A stretch of 64,000 bases of DNA from JBCCGL01 sp039029275 (lineage in GTDB: Bacteria > Pseudomonadota > Gammaproteobacteria > JBCCGL01), in NCBI GenBank assembly GCA_039029275.1, contig JBCCGL010000003.1, positions 1 to 64,000 on the forward strand, given 5' to 3'. Of the stretch, positions 53,913 to 63,258 are shown in pieces (positions within the stretch are counted from its first letter, which is position 1; every line of letters begins with the position of its first letter). Below the pieces are notes generated by a model that saw only the letters and a program-made list of their open reading frames with translations, searched no databases and was not told the DNA's origin. Position numbers and translations under genes: made by a program.

Positions 53913-54791
53913 TTAAAGTTTAGCGATGCGTGTTTTGCTCAGGACGTGTTTTGGTTCAACCGCAATTAGTGCAACACCCAGAATGACAATTGCACCACCG
54001 ATTATTGTAAACAATGTCAATCTTTCGTCCAGAACCGTTACACCACCGAGGATGGAAAAAACCGGTACCAGTAACAGATAGGGGCCGACCAGATTGACCG
54101 GGTAACGCCCCAGCAGGTGATACCAGATCGAGTAGCCAAATGCGGTCATCACTACACCTAAATATACAACGGCAGCCCAAACCACCCAGCTGGCGTCATT
54201 CATATAGTTGAAGTGATTGTCTTCAAAAACAATCGATGCAATAAACAACTGCGGTGTCGCAAAGAGCGCCACCCAGGCGATTAATGTCATGCCGCCAACT
54301 TCGCCGAGTTGTCGGATCATGATTTGCCCAATTGCCCACAAAAACGCTCCCAGCATAACCATCATTATTGGCCAATGGTTGCCGATCAGGCGCGGTTCGC
54401 CTGAAATTAGAAAAACACCGATGAAGGCGACTACGATTCCAAGGTATTTTCGAATGCTTGGACGTTCTTTTAAAAACACCGCGCCAAGGATCACCAGAAA
54501 CGGTACTTCTAACTGTACTATCAGCGCCGCGGTCGAAGCATCCAGATATTTCACTCCGGTGTACGTGAACCCGTATTGCAGAGTGGCGGAGATGAACGAA
54601 ATTGCGATGATCTTTCGCATCAAATGCCACGGCGGCTTAACAAACCAAAGCATGACCAATGCGGTCACTTCAAAACGCAGCGCCATAAGCAATAAGGGAG
54701 GGAAGTGTTCGAGTGCGGCTTTTGCGAAAACGATTCCAAACCCCCAGGTGAGTGGAACCAGAATGGCGAACACGATGTCGAGTGGCTTCAT
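53913..54791 (-). CDS. EamA/DMT-family transporter
   Basis: A 292-residue inner-membrane protein with ten predicted helices arranged as two EamA repeats (about 5-135 and 148-280). It starts PLDIVFAILVPLTWGFGIVF, typical of RhaT/EamA drug/metabolite transporters, which export amino acids or other metabolites. Substrate unknown. It lies 40 bases downstream of argE on the same strand and may share its transcript. Confidence 0.88.
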   Translation of the reverse strand: MKPLDIVFAILVPLTWGFGIVFAKAALEHFPPLLLMALRFEVTALVMLWFVKPPWHLMRKIIAISFISATLQYGFTYTGVKYLDASTAALIVQLEVPFLVILGAVFLKERPSIRKYLGIVVAFIGVFLISGEPRLIGNHWPIMMVMLGAFLWAIGQIMIRQLGEVGGMTLIAWVALFATPQLFIASIVFEDNHFNYMNDASWVVWAAVVYLGVVMTAFGYSIWYHLLGRYPVNLVGPYLLLVPVFSILGGVTVLDERLTLFTIIGGAIVILGVALIAVEPKHVLSKTRIAKL

Positions 54792-54831
54792 TGATCGCGC
54801 ACAGCGATATATCAGCGCTTAGTTCTAAGCG

Positions 54832-55989
54832 CTAAATGGACTGATCGACACAATACTGAAAGATCAGTTTGCGCAGTAAATCGATAGTCGGTTCTACCGT
54901 ATCAATTTCGAGGTGTTCATTCGGTTGGTGCGCGGTGGCGATGTCGCCGGGTCCAAGTACAACGACGTCCATTCCCATTTGCGCAAAATAGGGCGCCTCG
55001 GTGCCAAAGTTGACAGCGCTCGCTTCGAACCCGGTCAGTTTTTCGGTTGCAGAAACGATCGGCGAGTCGGCTGGTGTGTCCATCGGCTCGACCCCGTTGT
55101 ACGGCATCGTGAAGTCGAGTTTGAGTCCAGTGTGGCGAACCGCCTCTTCAAGACGCTTGTGCAGTGCGTGTTGCAATTCCTCAAGGTTCATACCAGGCAA
55201 TGCGCGCACGTCAAACGTGATTTCGCAGTCGCCGCAAATTCGATTTGGATTGTCGCCGCCGTGGATATGGCCGAGGTTCATGGTCGGCGTTGGCACTTTA
55301 AATTCAGTGTTTCGGTACGTCGATTGCCACTCGTCCCGCACCTTGAGAAGCTCACCGATGATCAGGTACATGCCCTCCATTGCGTTATTGCCAAGCGATG
55401 GATCGCTCGCGTGCCCGCTTCTGCCGGTTAGTCGCAAGCCATCTGAAAACGATCCCTTATGCATTCGCACTGGGCGCATATTGGTTGGCTCACCGATGAC
55501 CGCAAAGTCCGCCTGCGGTCGATTCGCATCGAGCAGGGCCTGAGCTCCGGTCATGCCGCTTTCTTCGTCTGCTGTTGCCAGCAAAATCAACGGTCTTTTA
55601 AAGTCACGCGGGTCAAATGTTCGTGCAGCAGCAAGCGCGAGTGCGATAAACGATTTCATATCGCTGGTGCCAAGACCATAAAGACGGCCTTCACGCTCGC
55701 TTGCGACAAAAGGATCCGAATCCCACAGGGCTTCGTTAAACGGCACTGTATCGGTGTGTCCGCTTAATACGAGTCCACCCTTGCCCTGACCCAGCGTGGC
55801 AATCAAATTGAAGTGCCCGGGATTGTCGGCAACAGGCATGATCTCGACGCTAAACCCGGCAGAGTTGCACCAGTTTGCGATCAGGTTGGTAACGGCTTCG
55901 TTGCCCATATCGATGCTGCGGACAACGCTGCTAACAGATGGTGTTGCGATCAGGTCGCCGATCATTTCTAGAGTGGTTGGCAGCGACAT
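54832..55989 (-). CDS. argE: Acetylornithine deacetylase
   Basis: ArgE removes the acetyl group from N-acetylornithine in arginine biosynthesis. The 385-residue M20-family metallohydrolase shows the zinc motifs SGHTDTVPF, GLGTSDMKSF and ATADEESGMTG, the dimerisation domain (about 180-290) and the C-terminal GPGDIATAHQPNEHL. The close relation to ArgE (start TLEMIGDLIATPSVSS) makes it more likely than DapE or a generic peptidase. ATG 55989. Confidence 0.9.
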   Translation of the reverse strand: MSLPTTLEMIGDLIATPSVSSVVRSIDMGNEAVTNLIANWCNSAGFSVEIMPVADNPGHFNLIATLGQGKGGLVLSGHTDTVPFNEALWDSDPFVASEREGRLYGLGTSDMKSFIALALAAARTFDPRDFKRPLILLATADEESGMTGAQALLDANRPQADFAVIGEPTNMRPVRMHKGSFSDGLRLTGRSGHASDPSLGNNAMEGMYLIIGELLKVRDEWQSTYRNTEFKVPTPTMNLGHIHGGDNPNRICGDCEITFDVRALPGMNLEELQHALHKRLEEAVRHTGLKLDFTMPYNGVEPMDTPADSPIVSATEKLTGFEASAVNFGTEAPYFAQMGMDVVVLGPGDIATAHQPNEHLEIDTVEPTIDLLRKLIFQYCVDQSI

Positions 55990-56084
55990 GGGAAGCTCCA
56001 GTAATCAGCTACGCAGCTTATTACAGTTGAGTGTTCCTCGCCAGCACCGTTCAATGGACGCGTGAAGCACCACGCAGACGTGCT

Positions 56085-57947
56085 TTAAACCATTGATTGT
56101 GCAGCGATGCGGCTCTCGATGTCGGAGATGTTGAAGGGTTTGTTGAGATGAAAGCCCTGCAGGTATTCGACACCCAGATCAGTGACAAACTGCAAGGTCT
56201 TTTCGTCTTCGATATGTTCGGCGACGGTGCGTATGTTGAGCCCATGCGCCAGCTCATTGATCGATTTCAGCATGACTGCTTCGCGCGAGTCTCGAATCGC
56301 GTGGCGGACAAAACTGCCGTCAATCTTGAGCAAGTCTACATTGATCTTGCGCAGGTACTCATACGACATCATTCCTGACCCAAAGTCGTCAAGCGCGATA
56401 AGGCATCCGAGTCTGCGTAGATCGCTAAGGAAACTGGCCGTCTCTTGTATGTTGTCGATTGCAACATGCTCGGTAATCTCGAAACAGAGTTGAATCGGTG
56501 ACGATTGGATTTCTGCTGCCTTCTTTAACAAAAACTCCTGAAACGATCGAGTGCTGACTGATTCTGCGGACAGGTTAACGGCTACAAACTCGATGCGGGC
56601 GGCTGTTTCTTCAGGTAATTTTCTGAGCCACCGGACTGCGTTAGTGACTACCCAGTGATCCATGCGCGACGCCAGACCATGACGTTCTGCAGCGTGCAGC
56701 AGACTACTGATTGACTGAAACTGAGGCGCGTTATCGCCGGCACGCAGAAGTATTTCGTAACTCAATTTTTGGTTACGCGGATTGGCCGGGTAAATTTCCT
56801 GCACGAACAGATTGAGGTGGCTGGACTCGATCGCGGCGCGCAGCCAGTCGACCAATGACATTTCTGCTTTTTCTGCGGCGATGTGCTCCTGGACATCGAC
56901 GTAGTTACATACTGTCGATTCGACGTTTTTTTTGGCTGCGTAACACGCGGCGTCTGCTCGCGCGACCGCTTCGTTAATTGATATTTCAGCCGGGTCAAAT
57001 TCACACACTCCCAGACTCATATGTGTAAATTGGCCGTCGGAACTGCGCCTTGATCTTTGCCCCTTGAGTTGCTGGCAAATGTCCTGGCAAACCTGAGTTG
57101 CCTCTGCCGCGATGGTATCGCGGAATAGAATGCTGAACTCGTCACCGCCCAGCCGCGCGCAGACATGAGGCTCGGAGACGCAATCGCGCAAAATTTGCGC
57201 AATTTTCTTAAGATATTCGTCTCCAGCCGCGTGCCCGTAAGTGTCGTTCAGCTTCTTAAACCCGTTAACATCGGCGTAACACAATACGTGTTGTGTATTC
57301 CCGCATTTAGCATTTTTAAACGCCAATTGGAGTTCACTTTCAAACGCGCGTCGATTGAGTAGGCCGGTAAGCGCATCGTGGGAAGCGTCATAATGTAGCT
57401 TCTCACTCAGGTGCATAAGGCGCTCCTGATTAAGTGCATTCGCGATACTCATTGCAGCCATGGAGGCGATGATAGTGAGTACTTCCAGGTGGTTTTCGGT
57501 GTAAAAATTGGCCTGCGGGTGCTCAGAATCAATCACACCTATGATTTTATTGTTGTAGATGATGGGCACTGCCAGCTCGGAAAGGCGCATCTCATCATCG
57601 AGAATGTAACGTGGGTCTTTGCGCGTATCCGATACGATCTCTGCGACACCTTTTTCTGCCACTTGACCGACGATTCCTGTACCCGTTTGGATCGTAATCG
57701 GATTGAGAATATCCATTTTCTCCGGGTTTTTGGGGCCATGTGCGGCACGTTGAATCAGCGTTTTGCCGTCGTTGCCCAGTAGATAAATCACGCAATCCAC
57801 AAAGCCGATATTCGCGATAGCCGTTTTGGCAACTAACCACAGAATGGGCTCAAGTTTCGGGGTGTGAAGAAGGTCTATAGCCAGCTCATTGATGATCTGG
57901 AGATGCCGCGATTTTTGCTTAAGCGTGCGAAGTGGTGGCTCGTCCAT
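56085..57947 (-). CDS. GAF-GGDEF-EAL cyclic di-GMP signalling protein
   Basis: I chose ATG 57947 (620 residues) because GGAG lies 8 bases upstream; the open frame continues to a TTG at 58010. A GAF sensor domain (about 20-170) precedes a GGDEF domain with intact ARLGGDEF and no RxxD inhibitory site at the usual place. The C-terminal EAL domain has YEILLR in place of the EAL signature, plus DDFGSG and ITEHVAI, so phosphodiesterase activity is plausible. Both synthesis and hydrolysis of c-di-GMP are possible. No membrane helices, so cytoplasmic. It is divergent from the oxygenase gene, with 62 bases between starts. Confidence 0.92.
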   Translation of the reverse strand: MDEPPLRTLKQKSRHLQIINELAIDLLHTPKLEPILWLVAKTAIANIGFVDCVIYLLGNDGKTLIQRAAHGPKNPEKMDILNPITIQTGTGIVGQVAEKGVAEIVSDTRKDPRYILDDEMRLSELAVPIIYNNKIIGVIDSEHPQANFYTENHLEVLTIIASMAAMSIANALNQERLMHLSEKLHYDASHDALTGLLNRRAFESELQLAFKNAKCGNTQHVLCYADVNGFKKLNDTYGHAAGDEYLKKIAQILRDCVSEPHVCARLGGDEFSILFRDTIAAEATQVCQDICQQLKGQRSRRSSDGQFTHMSLGVCEFDPAEISINEAVARADAACYAAKKNVESTVCNYVDVQEHIAAEKAEMSLVDWLRAAIESSHLNLFVQEIYPANPRNQKLSYEILLRAGDNAPQFQSISSLLHAAERHGLASRMDHWVVTNAVRWLRKLPEETAARIEFVAVNLSAESVSTRSFQEFLLKKAAEIQSSPIQLCFEITEHVAIDNIQETASFLSDLRRLGCLIALDDFGSGMMSYEYLRKINVDLLKIDGSFVRHAIRDSREAVMLKSINELAHGLNIRTVAEHIEDEKTLQFVTDLGVEYLQGFHLNKPFNISDIESRIAAQSMV

Positions 57948-58009
57948 TTCAGCTCCGATCGGTGGTTTTTGTTTTTTTCGAATCAAAGCAAAAAATCCAA
58001 GTAAATTCA

Positions 58010-59236
58010 ATGGCTAATACTATACTCAATGCAGCGAGCGTTTTTGGGGAGCCACCGCAAGAAACCCGTCTAGCGCTTTATTTCGGTCGAACATGGAAAA
58101 ACTTAATGCCTGGAGAAAAAGAAAAACGTCGGAGCGTATCGAGTGGAACACGGTCAATACGCTATATTCGAGCTGCTAACGCAACCGACAAACTTCCTGT
58201 AGTAAACATTGCCCCCTTACTTGATAACGACGTCGTCGCCCGACGATCCGTGGCCAAGCACATGGGCAAAGCCGCGATGGATACGGGGTTTTTGTATATC
58301 GAGAACCATGGAGTGAGTGAAGCGCTCGTCCGACAGGTTTACGATTATGCTGAAACTTTTTTTACACTCAGTTTTGAAGAAAAGCTGCGCTACTACATCG
58401 GTGATTCACCAAACCATCGCGGATTTGTACCGGTAACTGAAAAAGGCACCTATCTTGATGAAACCGGGCCTAGAACCTACGAAGCCTTCGATATGTCCCT
58501 CGATATGACGTACGAAGACTATCAGCAGTGTGGGGCGAACCCGCTGGCTGGCCCGAACGTGTGGCCGGAAATATCTGGTTTTAAGGAGTGCCTAACCCGC
58601 TATTACGATTCCATGCGAAGGGTAGGTGATGCGCTTTGCAGGGGATTCGAGATCGCGCTTGAATTGCCCGATGGTTTTTTCTCGCAACACATGCGTTATC
58701 CAACCTCACAGCTCAGGCTGATCCATTACATCGAACAGCCCAAACAGAAAACCAAGGTCGATATGGGAGCGCATACCGATTACGAGTGTTTCACGGTTTT
58801 GCATACGCATCAAAAAGGACTGCAAATTATCAATAAAAAAGGCAAGTGGATCGATGCGCCACCGGTGGAAGGAGCGTTTGCTGTGAATATCGGTGACTTA
58901 CTCGAGGCTTGGACGAATGGAAAACTGGTTTCGACGCCACATCGAGTGATCACGGACGGTAATGAACGCTATTCAATTCCTTTTTTTATGGCGACCGATT
59001 ACGACACTGAAGTATCTCCGATTGAGTCACTGCTTGGAAAAGAAAAAGCAGTCGAGTACACTCCGTTCATCGCAGGGGAACATCTTATGGCGCAGCTAAT
59101 GCGCGATTTTCCCTACTTAAAAAAGCGATACTTGGATGGAGAGATTACGCTACAGGCTGGAGCGCCCGGGCCTAATCCTTTCGAAAGAAAAATAACTGCC
59201 AGCGAGTCCGACGAGGCTGAATCCGAACTCGACTAG
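58010..59236 (+). CDS. 2-oxoglutarate/Fe(II)-dependent oxygenase (isopenicillin N synthase-like)
   Basis: Starting at ATG 58010 the product has 408 residues. The N-terminal DIOX_N domain begins near KLPVVNIAPLLDND and the C-terminal 2OG-FeII domain carries the iron triad H255-x-D257 (AHTDYE) and H311 (TPHRVI), with the 2-oxoglutarate-binding R320-x-S322. The first 60 or so residues precede the usual domain start and are unassigned. Family members hydroxylate or cyclise small molecules; some bacterial ones act as ethylene-forming enzymes or in pigment and amino acid metabolism. The substrate here is unknown. Confidence 0.85.
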   Translation: MANTILNAASVFGEPPQETRLALYFGRTWKNLMPGEKEKRRSVSSGTRSIRYIRAANATDKLPVVNIAPLLDNDVVARRSVAKHMGKAAMDTGFLYIENHGVSEALVRQVYDYAETFFTLSFEEKLRYYIGDSPNHRGFVPVTEKGTYLDETGPRTYEAFDMSLDMTYEDYQQCGANPLAGPNVWPEISGFKECLTRYYDSMRRVGDALCRGFEIALELPDGFFSQHMRYPTSQLRLIHYIEQPKQKTKVDMGAHTDYECFTVLHTHQKGLQIINKKGKWIDAPPVEGAFAVNIGDLLEAWTNGKLVSTPHRVITDGNERYSIPFFMATDYDTEVSPIESLLGKEKAVEYTPFIAGEHLMAQLMRDFPYLKKRYLDGEITLQAGAPGPNPFERKITASESDEAESELD

Positions 59237-59272
59237 TGTCCTTGCACACCGTTGGCGTAATGGAGCAAGACG

Positions 59273-59893
59273 GTGCCAAGTTGGGAAACAATCGTATTAG
59301 TCACATTGGCTGGTCTGGCGCTGAGTGCGTCACCCGGCCCCTCCATGTTGTACGTCCTCTCGCGCAGTATTGGACAAAGCCGTGCAGCCGGGCTTGCCTC
59401 TGCTGTTGGTCTGGCCACTGGCGGCCTGTTACTTGCGCTGGCCGCCGCGCTGGGATTGACCGCAGTTTTTCAGCATTCCGAAACACTTTACCTCACCGTG
59501 CAGTACGCGGGTGCAGCCTACCTCGTTTATCTCGGTGTCCGCATGCTGATCCCTGAGGGCGAGAGTGAAGACACACTTGAGGACGTGAGGCACGAGTCTG
59601 TTGGTAAAATCGTTTTTCAGGGCATTTTCGTCGAGTTGCTTAACCCCAAGACCATTCTGTTTTTTCTCGCTTTTATCCCTCAATTCATCCAACCCAATGG
59701 CAACGTGCCGCTGCAAATGCTGGTGCTTGGCGTTTTGGTGCCGCTGACCGCGTTACCGTCGGACGTTATTGTTTCGTTTGCGGGCGGAACGCTTGCTGAG
59801 AGGTTGTCGCAAAACCGCAAAGTTGGCGTTGCGCTTAACTGGCTTGGCGGTTTATTTCTCGTTGGCCTGGGGGTCAGAACCTTTTTTCTCTGA
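59273..59893 (+). CDS. LysE/RhtB-family amino-acid exporter
   Basis: A 206-residue membrane protein with about six helices and the family signature SASPGPSMLYVLSRSIGQSR near the start; GVRML and NPKTILFFLAFIPQF are also typical. Members export amino acids such as lysine, homoserine or threonine. The start is GTG 59273, preceded by GGAG; the gene is 36 bases after the oxygenase on the same strand, so the two may be co-transcribed. Specificity unknown. Confidence 0.92.
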   Translation: MPSWETIVLVTLAGLALSASPGPSMLYVLSRSIGQSRAAGLASAVGLATGGLLLALAAALGLTAVFQHSETLYLTVQYAGAAYLVYLGVRMLIPEGESEDTLEDVRHESVGKIVFQGIFVELLNPKTILFFLAFIPQFIQPNGNVPLQMLVLGVLVPLTALPSDVIVSFAGGTLAERLSQNRKVGVALNWLGGLFLVGLGVRTFFL

Positions 59894-59981
59894 GCGAATC
59901 TGCGTCGCTGCAAGCTCACGGTAGCGGTCACATTTCCTGTAGAATACGTGCCGCTTAATTGGGCTCACGTTGGAGAATCCG

Positions 59982-61829
59982 ATGCCAGATTACCGTTCCC
60001 GCACGACCACCCATGGTCGCAATATGGCGGGCGCTCGCGCGTTGTGGCGGGCCACCGGAATGAAAGACAACGATTTCAGTAAACCGATTATTGCGGTTTC
60101 GAATTCTTTTACTCAATTCGTTCCGGGTCACGTGCACCTGAAAGACATGGGGCAGCTTGTCGCGCGCGAGATCGAAAAAGCCGGTGGTGTTGCTAAAGAA
60201 TTCAACACTATTGCGGTCGACGATGGTATCGCCATGGGTCACGACGGCATGCTGTACAGCCTGCCCTCGCGCGAGGTAATTTCAGATGCGGTTGAATACA
60301 TGGTCAACGCTCACTGCGCGGACGCATTGGTGTGCATTTCCAACTGCGACAAGATTACGCCCGGAATGTTGAATGCCGCCATGCGGCTCAATATTCCCAC
60401 CGTATTTGTGTCCGGCGGACCAATGGAATCCGGCAAGGTTGTTATGGGTGGAAAAACCATCAAACTCGATTTGGTCGATGCGATGGTAAAGGCGGCTGAC
60501 CCAAGTCAAAGCGATGAAGATGTGAATGATATCGAACGCAGTGCCTGTCCGACCTGTGGTTCGTGTTCTGGCATGTTCACTGCCAACTCGATGAACTGCC
60601 TGACCGAGGCGCTGGGATTATCGTTGCCGGGGAACGGTTCAACACTCGCAACCCATTCGGATCGCGAGCAACTGTTTCTGCGCGCGGGCCGTCTTGTCGT
60701 GGATTTGGCCAAACGCCACTATGAGCAGGACGACTACTCGGTACTACCTCGCTCCATTGCTAATTTTCAAGCGTTTGAGAATGCGATGTGTATGGACATT
60801 GCCATGGGCGGGTCGACCAATACCATTTTGCACTTGCTGGCTGCAGCCGAGGAAGGCGGAGTCGAATTCACGATCAATGATATTGACCGTCTATCGCGCA
60901 ACGTCCCGCACCTTTGCAAAGTCGCGCCCTCGATTAATATTTACCATATGGAGGACGTTCACCGGGCTGGCGGCGTGTTCGGAATCCTCGGTGAACTTGG
61001 TCGAGCCGGACTGTTAAATCAGGAGGTTGGCACCGTGCATTCGCCAAGCCTCGCCGATGCCTTGCAACAGTGGGATGTCCGCGTCACCGACGATGAGGAA
61101 AAACACACATTTTTCCGCGCCGCCCCGGGCGGTGTTCGCACCAAGGTCGCGTTTTCGCAAAGTCGACGGTGGGATACGCTGGATCTGGATCGAGAGAATG
61201 GCTGCATTCGTGAAAAAGCGCACGCGTACAGTCAGGACGGTGGTCTTGCCGTCCTGTTTGGCAACATTGCTGAGGAAGGCTGTGTAGTGAAAACCGCGGG
61301 TGTTGACGAGAGCATCCTGAAATTTTCCGGCCCCGCACGCATCATGGAAAGTCAGGACGTTGCAATGCAATCGATCCTCGATGGCAAAATCGTAGAAGGT
61401 GACGTGGTGTTAATTCGCTACGAGGGACCGAAAGGTGGTCCCGGGATGCAGGAAATGTTGTACCCCACGAGTTATCTGAAATCCATGGGGCTCGGCAAAC
61501 TCTGCGCGTTGATTACTGACGGCCGCTTTTCGGGTGCAACATCAGGTTTGTCAGTCGGGCACGTGTCTCCCGAGGCAGCTGAGGGCGGTGCAATTGGTTT
61601 GGTTGAAGAGGGCGATATCATCGAATTCGATATTCCCAATCGCAGCGTTAATGTGATGATCAGCGACGAAGAACTCGTGTCTCGTCGTCAGGCGATGGAT
61701 GCCAAAGGTAAAAATGGCTGGAAGCCGGTTGAACACCGCACAAGAAACGTAACACAAGCACTTCGAGCTTATGCCGCGCTGACGACGTCTGCATCACGCG
61801 GAGCGGTGCGGGATGTCACTCAACTCTAG
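59982..61829 (+). CDS. ilvD: Dihydroxy-acid dehydratase
   Basis: IlvD makes the 2-oxo acids of valine and isoleucine biosynthesis (and pantothenate precursors) using an Fe-S cluster. ATG 59982, preceded by GGAG, gives 615 residues starting MPDYRSRTTTHGRNMAGARA, as in E. coli IlvD; a TTG at 59970 is spurious. Cluster motifs VCISNCDKITPGM and CPTCGSCSGMFTANSMNCL are intact. The gene stands alone, with a TAGAAT hexamer at 59940-59945 as a weak -10 candidate. Confidence 0.97.
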   Translation: MPDYRSRTTTHGRNMAGARALWRATGMKDNDFSKPIIAVSNSFTQFVPGHVHLKDMGQLVAREIEKAGGVAKEFNTIAVDDGIAMGHDGMLYSLPSREVISDAVEYMVNAHCADALVCISNCDKITPGMLNAAMRLNIPTVFVSGGPMESGKVVMGGKTIKLDLVDAMVKAADPSQSDEDVNDIERSACPTCGSCSGMFTANSMNCLTEALGLSLPGNGSTLATHSDREQLFLRAGRLVVDLAKRHYEQDDYSVLPRSIANFQAFENAMCMDIAMGGSTNTILHLLAAAEEGGVEFTINDIDRLSRNVPHLCKVAPSINIYHMEDVHRAGGVFGILGELGRAGLLNQEVGTVHSPSLADALQQWDVRVTDDEEKHTFFRAAPGGVRTKVAFSQSRRWDTLDLDRENGCIREKAHAYSQDGGLAVLFGNIAEEGCVVKTAGVDESILKFSGPARIMESQDVAMQSILDGKIVEGDVVLIRYEGPKGGPGMQEMLYPTSYLKSMGLGKLCALITDGRFSGATSGLSVGHVSPEAAEGGAIGLVEEGDIIEFDIPNRSVNVMISDEELVSRRQAMDAKGKNGWKPVEHRTRNVTQALRAYAALTTSASRGAVRDVTQL

Positions 61830-61879
61830 GGCTTCGCGCTTAATAAGAGATCTGTGCTTCTGCACATGAGGTAATGTGA

Positions 61880-62299
61880 ATGGCGCTAAAAGGCAGCAAA
61901 ACAGCCGAAAATTTGAAGCTGGCGTTTGAGTGTGAATCGCGTGCGAATCGGCGATTTCTCTATTTCGCGGCTCAGGCCGATGTCGAGGGTTTTAACGACG
62001 TGGCCGCAGTCCTGCGCTCGACGGCCGACGGCGCCACCGGGCATGCGCACGGGCATCTGGACTATTTGCGCGAAGTCGCTGATCCTGAAACGCAATTGCC
62101 ATTTGGGGACACAGCGAAAAACCTCGTCGCGGCTATATCGAGTGAAACGCAAAAATACTCCGAGATGTATCCGCAAATGGCTGAAGTCGCGCGCTCCGAA
62201 GGCTTCGATGAAATAGCTGAGTGGCTGGAAGGACTGGCGAAAGCGCAGCGATCACATGCTGATCGATTTCAGAGAGCTTTGGAGACGCTCGACAACTAA
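61880..62299 (+). CDS. Rubrerythrin (diiron ferritin-like, no rubredoxin domain)
   Basis: A 139-residue four-helix protein of the rubrerythrin family, begun by ATG 61880 after GAGG. The diiron ligands are suggested by LAFECESRANRRF, HLDYLREV, SSETQKYSEMYPQMAEVARS and AQRSHADRFQRAL. The C-terminal rubredoxin domain of classical rubrerythrins is missing, so it needs an external electron donor. Such proteins reduce peroxide. It lies 50 bases after ilvD, whose Fe-S cluster is oxygen-sensitive, but a functional link is only a guess. Confidence 0.88.
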   Translation: MALKGSKTAENLKLAFECESRANRRFLYFAAQADVEGFNDVAAVLRSTADGATGHAHGHLDYLREVADPETQLPFGDTAKNLVAAISSETQKYSEMYPQMAEVARSEGFDEIAEWLEGLAKAQRSHADRFQRALETLDN

Positions 62300-62483
62300 C
62301 AGACTGACTTGGCTTCCGCGTCCGCATACGCGGTAAATGCCTTTGTTTCGTCGAAAGTATTTCTGCCTCCCGACTAATTGTTACCCTCAGCCCGAATTTC
62401 GTGCCATCATGCTTTTGAATCGGTTCCGAGAAATTGGCGGCCAATACGATTTTTGTGCAACTAGTTCCAATGAAGGTGAGCGA

Positions 62484-63251
62484 GTGAATAAACGATTCGC
62501 GGATCAGTGGTACGAAATCCTGCCTATAAATGATGGAATCTCGCTCATCCGCGAAACTCATGTCGCCCCCTGGTTGCGCTGCAATATGTGGCACATTCGT
62601 GGACGAACGCACGATCTGTTGATTGACACAGGTATGGGTGTCAAACCGCTCAAGTCCGAAGTTACCCAGCTACTGGAACGGCCGGTTAAGGTGATTTCGA
62701 CGCATGCTCATTTTGATCACATCGGCGGTGCCCACGAGTTCGAATGCCGGCTGGGACATCGAAGCGAAGCCCACATCCATCAAAGCCCCACAGAGAAAAA
62801 TACGTCCGGGTGGAATGCGTTTGTGCGTGCAGAAACATTTCTAATGGTGCCTGATGAGTCGTTTTCTTTTGAACAATACTTCGTCAAATCGGCTCCATTG
62901 ACAGGCTATATCGATGAGGGTGACGTGATCGACCTGGATAATCGTCATTTTGAGATTTTTCACTTGCCGGGGCACTCACCCGGATCGATCGTATTATTTG
63001 ATCGCGCCAGCGCTACCCTGTTCAGTGGAGACGTCATTTACGATGGCGACTTGTTTGATACCGTTTACCATTCGGATCGCGAGCAGTATCGCGACAGCCT
63101 GAATCGATTAAAGGAACTGCCAGTGCAAACGATTCATGGGGGGCATTTCGAATCGTTCGGCCGTGATCGCATGCTTGAAAGAATTGACGCCTACCTACGT
63201 GGCGAAGGCCGAATCGAAAACGCGGAGGATTGGGTTAGTCAGCGGTGCTGA
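62484..63251 (+). CDS. Metallo-beta-lactamase-fold hydrolase
   Basis: The likely start is GTG 62484, with GAAGGTGAG just upstream, giving 255 residues (VNKRFADQWYEILPI); the frame is open from 62337 and ATG 62409 is an alternative. The binuclear metal motif STHAHFDHIGG is intact, with later ligands in LPGHSPGSIVLF, FSGDVIYDGD and HGGHFESFG. The overall sequence resembles glyoxalase II-like hydrolases rather than antibiotic-inactivating lactamases. Substrate unknown. It is convergent with the DUF1461 gene. Confidence 0.87.
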   Translation: MNKRFADQWYEILPINDGISLIRETHVAPWLRCNMWHIRGRTHDLLIDTGMGVKPLKSEVTQLLERPVKVISTHAHFDHIGGAHEFECRLGHRSEAHIHQSPTEKNTSGWNAFVRAETFLMVPDESFSFEQYFVKSAPLTGYIDEGDVIDLDNRHFEIFHLPGHSPGSIVLFDRASATLFSGDVIYDGDLFDTVYHSDREQYRDSLNRLKELPVQTIHGGHFESFGRDRMLERIDAYLRGEGRIENAEDWVSQRC

Positions 63252-63258
63252 GAGTGAT

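Noticed and set aside
53681..53923. Plus-strand 80-codon frame between tamA and the EamA gene
   Set aside because: No similarity, no ribosome site, and it runs into the 3' end of the EamA gene on the other strand.
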